Below the pieces are notes generated by a model. The model was not told the origin of the DNA. It searched no databases and was given only the letters and a program-made list of their open reading frames with translations. This document shows, in pieces, positions 59,835 to 64,000 of a stretch of DNA of 64,000 nt. The stretch comes from Eucalyptus grandis (lineage: Eukaryota; Streptophyta; Magnoliopsida; Myrtales; Myrtaceae), in assembly GCF_016545825.1 (NCBI RefSeq), contig NC_052616.1, positions 8,060,001 through 8,124,000 of the forward strand, read 5' to 3'. Within the stretch, counting starts at the first letter, position 1; every line of letters starts with the position of its first letter. A program made the translations under genes and the position numbers.

Positions 59835-61536
59835 AGTTCAATTTGCATCTTTTGCTTCTCTCCTTTCACTTGAGGCTTTGTTTTTTCTCCCTTAGGGTTG
59901 GACTTTTTTCCATCTTTATGATGTAAATTATCGACTTACGATAGTATTTCGAGTGTGTGAATGATGGACTATCCTTTTCTTTTTCCTACCTTCCCAAAGC
60001 TTTCAAGGTTGGAGCAATCTTCTTTCTTTTTTAAGTTTCGTACTGCAGTGATTAAGAAGTTCTGCCTCATAACGCAAGCAGCTAAGATTACAAATCAGAC
60101 GGTATAAACCTCGAATCAGACAAAAGCCTTTGTCTCGTCAATCTAGTTCTTTATTACAAACAAAATGCCTGGAAATGGCCAGATTGGAGTTTGACAAGAT
60201 GAATGAAGTAAGAATCTGAGTCTCGAGATATTAATCTTCTTGTTAACGAATACCCGACTGACTTACAAGAATGGACTGCAATTGCGAAGATGGCTAAGCA
60301 CTTGCTGTTCGCAAACCTAAGCACCTAACGTGAGAAGACGGCTTTGCTTTCAATCAGACTAAGCAAAAGGAAACAAAGGATTTGGAGGGTTACTTTTGGG
60401 TACCGAAAACGTGAAATACGCAGCCACAAGGATGGTCCTAAACCTAAAGTCGAGCTTGAGCTGTACCTAAAGTTGGTTAGCTCTTTTAATGCACACTGCT
60501 TTAACATCCCACATGCAGGAACACCTAACATTGGTGGCAGATGGATCGTTGAATCTTGGAGACGTTTTCCTTCTCACGGCAACACGTGCGCCAACAGATA
60601 CCATTCCATTCCCACTATTTGACCTGTATCAGCATGGATCTCGTACTGCCGCCCGATAAAAAGAACATGAATTTCTTTCTAATTTCTCCACTACTTAGCT
60701 TTATTCACGACTTCGTAGATAAGACAAAAACAATACAAGACCATTTCAGTAAAAGTTGTCACCATGATAGAGCTGGCAACATGCCTATTAAACAAATTTA
60801 TAATTGCTTTTGGCATCAAGTAAAGAGATTTCAAGAGTATTATCACATTGCATTGCTTCTTTCACCGGAGCAACAGCATATGCAGAACAAGAACACGAGA
60901 ACTGGTAGGATCCACCGTCATAAATCTCCGGAGGATTGCATCAGCATTCGAAATCGAATAAAAAATGGGAAGCAATGAACAAACATTTTACACTAGATAC
61001 GAAGCATGACAGATGGACGACGTATTGCACTATAAAAGCCGAATAAGTAGGCGGAAACCGGCCAAGATGTAATCCCAGCCTCTCTCTCTCTCTCTCTCTC
61101 TCTATTTCATTTGAAGAACGAAAACCTAACTCGATCAAAGAACTGATATTCGCGATGAATGGGTTTCGTCAAACAGGACGTCTTCACATTCCACTAAATC
61201 CTCTCTGACTTCTCACTAGTTCTTCATTACTAACAAAATGCGAGGAAAAGGACAGAATGGAGTTAACAAGACAAATGAGGTAAGAATCTGAACCTCTGCA
61301 ATATTCATCTTCTTGCTTATGAATACCCATATTAAATCTCGACTTAAGAACATGAACTGCAACTGTAAATGACAGGAAACAAGTATCTAAATTCAGCATC
61401 TCGTTCTTTTACGTTTTCTTGCTTGGGGAAGAACAAACATAACTATTTACAAAAGAATCAGTTACAGTGTCTTTCACAACACAATGCTATTCGCAGATCG
61501 TGCCAATAATCTAATACAAAACATTAATTTTTGGGA
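59835..61536. other. convergent 3' region between PIP1 and the BTB gene, with a duplicated segment
   Basis: The two genes point at each other across this stretch. A block of about 170 bp occurs twice in direct orientation: 60145-60310 and 61213-61390 share CTAGTTCTT(T/C)ATTAC, AACAAAATGC, AAGAATCTGA, CTTCTTG and GAACTGCAA/GGACTGCAA phrases. A CT tract lies at 61079-61103. No gene was recognised between the blocks. Confidence 0.55.
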
Positions 61537-62940
61537 TCAAAATCCTCTTACTGAACTCTGCCAAACCTCAATAGACTGCTGATCCTTCCTGGTGACAAAC
61601 ATCTTGTTCCCTCCAAAAGCCAAGTTGGTGATCTTAGCTCCTCCCGTATCTTTCATTCTTCCCATTAAGTTCTTCCTGAATACCCTCTCTCCTAAACTGT
61701 CGTTGCTTTTCTTCTGAGAGCTGATCAACACCTCCGACCACAACTCTATATCGCCCTTTTTAGTACAAAAGACCTGATTCCCATGACTCTCGATTTTACA
61801 CCCAACTCCTTCCTTCTTTCCATTTAGCATTTTTCTCCTATCTCCAAGACAAACCCAAGACTTGTCGTCATCCAAGTTCCTCAAATCCATATAAAACACC
61901 TCGCCTGAATTCACACCGATTTTAAACATGGCAGATAGGTTATCCGAGACCGCAACATCGGAAAAGCAGTCAACTTTATCCTTCACCTCCCACACTATGC
62001 TCCCCGTCCTTATATCCCAAAATCTGATATTGCCCGAAACACCCGATGGTCCACCATGAGATCCAGATGCCATCAAAAGATTATAACTTGGAATCCACTT
62101 CAATTTCGTTGCCGGGATAGCTGAATCAAGATCAGCACCGAAAATCTCATTATGACCAATCTCTGTGACTGGGCTTAAGCTCTGCAAGTCATAGACCAAG
62201 ATCGAATTCGAGTTCCTCCGACCAGATTCAAAGCTAACAAATAAGTGCTCACCCGACGAACCAATCGCTTGCACAGTCGAACCAGACCTAGTCACATTCT
62301 CCCAATTCAAAGTCTCCCTAACAGCCCCATTCTCAAGATCAAGTATTTGCAAACCCGAAAAGTCGGTGGCCCCAGCCGCGGCCACGGCCGGCGAGATGGG
62401 CAGCAGCGAGTCAACGGCGGTGAATTGAGTCAGAATGGTCTTCTTCCTCCCCAGGGACCAATCGAACGAGGTAATTTTGCTCCCGTGCGCGACGTGGAGG
62501 GACCCGAAAGGCGTGGCGGCGATCGCCGACGGCGCGTCGCGGCCGTTCAGCGGCAAGACCAGCGATTTCTGGAGGTTGAAGGCGTCGAACTGAGAGGGGT
62601 TCGACACGGAATTGACCAAAAGGGACTCGACCCCATAGAACTGGGATTCCGAGATCACGTCCTGAAGATCAAAGGCCTTAGCTTTCGATGGCAGGTTGCC
62701 GGTCCGGAGGAGGGACAGGATGACGGAGAACAATTCAGGGTCCCGGTCGACGAAATGCTCGCCGAGGTGCGCCAATTGGGACTTGGCGGCGGCGGAGAGG
62801 ATCGATTTGGGGCCGGCGAGGGCGAGGGTCTGCTTGGTGGTCTGGAAGATCTGGCCGCCCACGTTGATGGTCACCACGTTGGAGTCCATCTTCGCCGGAT
62901 GCAACCCGTTCGACGGCGTGGAGCATGAGAAAGGCGGCAT
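61537..62940 (-). CDS. BTB/POZ (KCTD-type T1) protein with a WD40-like domain
   Basis: A single exon of 467 residues from ATG 62940. The frame is open another 98 codons upstream without a convincing start, and MPPFS matches the start I recall for related plant proteins; ATG 62889 (MDSNVVTINVGG) is a fallback. The T1/BTB domain lies at about residues 21-110 (VVTINVGGQIFQTTKQTL, FVDRDPELFSVILSLLRTGNLP, FYGVESLL). A beta-propeller-like region follows (LHVAHGSKITSFDW, LKWIPSYNLLMASGSHGGPSG, GNIRFWDIRTGSIVWEV, GDIELWSEV, to KITNLAFGGNKMFVTRKD at the end). This matches the plant group annotated as BTB/POZ domain with WD40/YVTN repeat-like protein. BTB proteins commonly act as adaptors for CUL3 ubiquitin ligases; the target here is unknown. 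The gene converges on PIP1. Confidence 0.9.
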   Translation of the reverse strand: MPPFSCSTPSNGLHPAKMDSNVVTINVGGQIFQTTKQTLALAGPKSILSAAAKSQLAHLGEHFVDRDPELFSVILSLLRTGNLPSKAKAFDLQDVISESQFYGVESLLVNSVSNPSQFDAFNLQKSLVLPLNGRDAPSAIAATPFGSLHVAHGSKITSFDWSLGRKKTILTQFTAVDSLLPISPAVAAAGATDFSGLQILDLENGAVRETLNWENVTRSGSTVQAIGSSGEHLFVSFESGRRNSNSILVYDLQSLSPVTEIGHNEIFGADLDSAIPATKLKWIPSYNLLMASGSHGGPSGVSGNIRFWDIRTGSIVWEVKDKVDCFSDVAVSDNLSAMFKIGVNSGEVFYMDLRNLDDDKSWVCLGDRRKMLNGKKEGVGCKIESHGNQVFCTKKGDIELWSEVLISSQKKSNDSLGERVFRKNLMGRMKDTGGAKITNLAFGGNKMFVTRKDQQSIEVWQSSVRGF

Positions 62941-64000
62941 CTTTACCGCCTGAAATCCCGACGCCTGGGGGACGCGCGGAGCTCCAAGGAATTCGATCGA
63001 GATCGAGGAAACCCTAGAGAGGAACCAGAGAGAGGAAGCCCTAGGAACAGGGGAAGAAGATGGGGAGCAGGAAATAAATAAGAGGGGAGGGGTTCGCCGA
63101 GCAGGAGGATGCCGGTCAAGAAAAACAGGGGAGATGCAGGGGAGAAATGGGAAGGGTAAAATGGGGTCAAACTCGAGGTTGAAGGATTCCAGCAGGTCAA
63201 ACAGGGCGTCTGCCCAGAGGAAGAAAAGGACCAAAAAAATTCATTACGTGGGACGAACGTATGGGCTCGAATCAAACCTTGTCCCTTCGAGTTTTGAAGA
63301 ATGCTCTGTCCCAAAGCTTGACCACTCTGTCAAAAAAAAAAATTAAAAAACACAATTGGGACATGCTTGAGCACGCGACAAGCGTGAGCGAACACCTTTT
63401 TTTTTTTTTTTTCGTCATTTTATTTTATTTTTACTCTAATAACTTTCAAACTTTTATCTGTGGCGAAACTCCCAGTGGTTCCCCATTTCTTAGAACAAAA
63501 ATTCATTTGGTAATTTATTTGTTCCTGAAACTAGATCGGAATAGAATCAAAAAGCAAAAAATAAAAAATAAAAATAAAAATCTTTTTTTTCTAAGGATAA
63601 TTTTAAAATCAAGCCATTTTCTTTTTCTTCTTTGCCTTTGCCAACAACCTAACACCTTAGTGAATGGAATCTTATTAACAAGTGCTCGGTATATTTTATT
63701 TGGGACATTTCAATTTTCAAAGCATTGGGTAGTGTATGATACATATGAGCTCAAATCAATCTTGTCCCTTCGAGTTATGATGAATGCCATGTCCGAAAGT
63801 TTGACCCATCTTTCCAAACAAAAACAACTGTGTTTGAGCACGCGACATGCGAGAGCACGGATAAATTAACGAATGAAATCTTGCCCGGTATATTTTATTT
63901 GAGATATTTTGGTTTTCAAAGCATCAGTGATGTATGATACGAATGCAATCAGAGTTTCAGAAATTGTAAAGAATTCTTAATTACGGGCCCATTAAAAAAT
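62941..64000. other. upstream region of the BTB gene with nested direct repeats
   Basis: The first 300 bp is the 5' leader and promoter by position, with no clear TATA box. Beyond it, two pairs of direct repeats overlap. 63261-63385 and 63746-63862 share CTTGTCCCTTCGAGTT and GAGCACGCGACA; 63683-63740 and 63876-63935 share CGGTATATTTTATTTG and TTTTCAAAGCAT. The AT block at 63490-63660 resembles the repeat at 52484-53340. No gene seen. Confidence 0.5.

Noticed and set aside
62245..62928. 227-codon plus-strand ORF antisense to the BTB gene
   Set aside because: It lies entirely within a well-supported exon on the other strand and shows no domain of its own.

Overview
This window is nuclear DNA from a flowering plant, almost certainly a woody eudicot. 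It holds split genes with GT/AG introns, plant-only families (PIP1 aquaporin, TRM/DUF4378, lectin receptor kinase, subgroup IIIf bHLH), SINEs, hAT-type elements, long GA/CT microsatellites, and nuclear copies of plastid and mitochondrial DNA. The repeat style reminds me of Myrtaceae (Eucalyptus and relatives), but this is only an impression.

Layout. 1-3850: the 5' part of a DUF4283 retroelement ORF running off the left edge, then a cluster of whole and broken non-autonomous hAT-like elements. 3848-12982 and 18070-26672: two direct copies of a roughly 9 kb segment, each carrying the 5' end of the same bHLH gene. The left copy is dead: its start codon is lost, it has two frameshifts, and it stops after exon 2. 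The right copy continues into a complete gene (25660-28961) of the GL3/EGL3/TT8 type. Between the copies lie a lectin receptor kinase pseudogene (14915-16861, minus) and a Copia-like LTR remnant. After the duplication the left copy gained two SINEs and a patch of organelle DNA (plastid atpA and mitochondrial rrn26); the right copy gained a different SINE.

29000-45000: a hAT-like element with a perfect 8-bp target duplication (30392-31203), then minus-strand genes for a 2-oxoglutarate/Fe(II) dioxygenase (32351-33420) and GMP synthase (34317-36968), two SINEs stacked at one target site (38852-39232), a neprosin-domain remnant (about 40187-40860), and a TRM-family gene (41537-44885 or slightly further). 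45000-57500: mostly gene-poor, AT-rich and repeat-rich, with one short retroposon flanked by a 17-bp target duplication. 57679-59834: a complete PIP1 aquaporin gene on the plus strand. 61537-62940: a single-exon BTB/KCTD-WD40 gene on the minus strand.

The intact genes do not form one pathway; this is ordinary plant gene order with independent promoters. The most informative feature is the tandem duplication around the bHLH locus: the two copies act as internal controls, and alignment by eye shows which insertions came later. Intron positions were chosen by eye from GT/AG sites, reading frame and family homology, and all five intact models close in frame. No RNA genes, CRISPR arrays or bacterial-type systems were seen.
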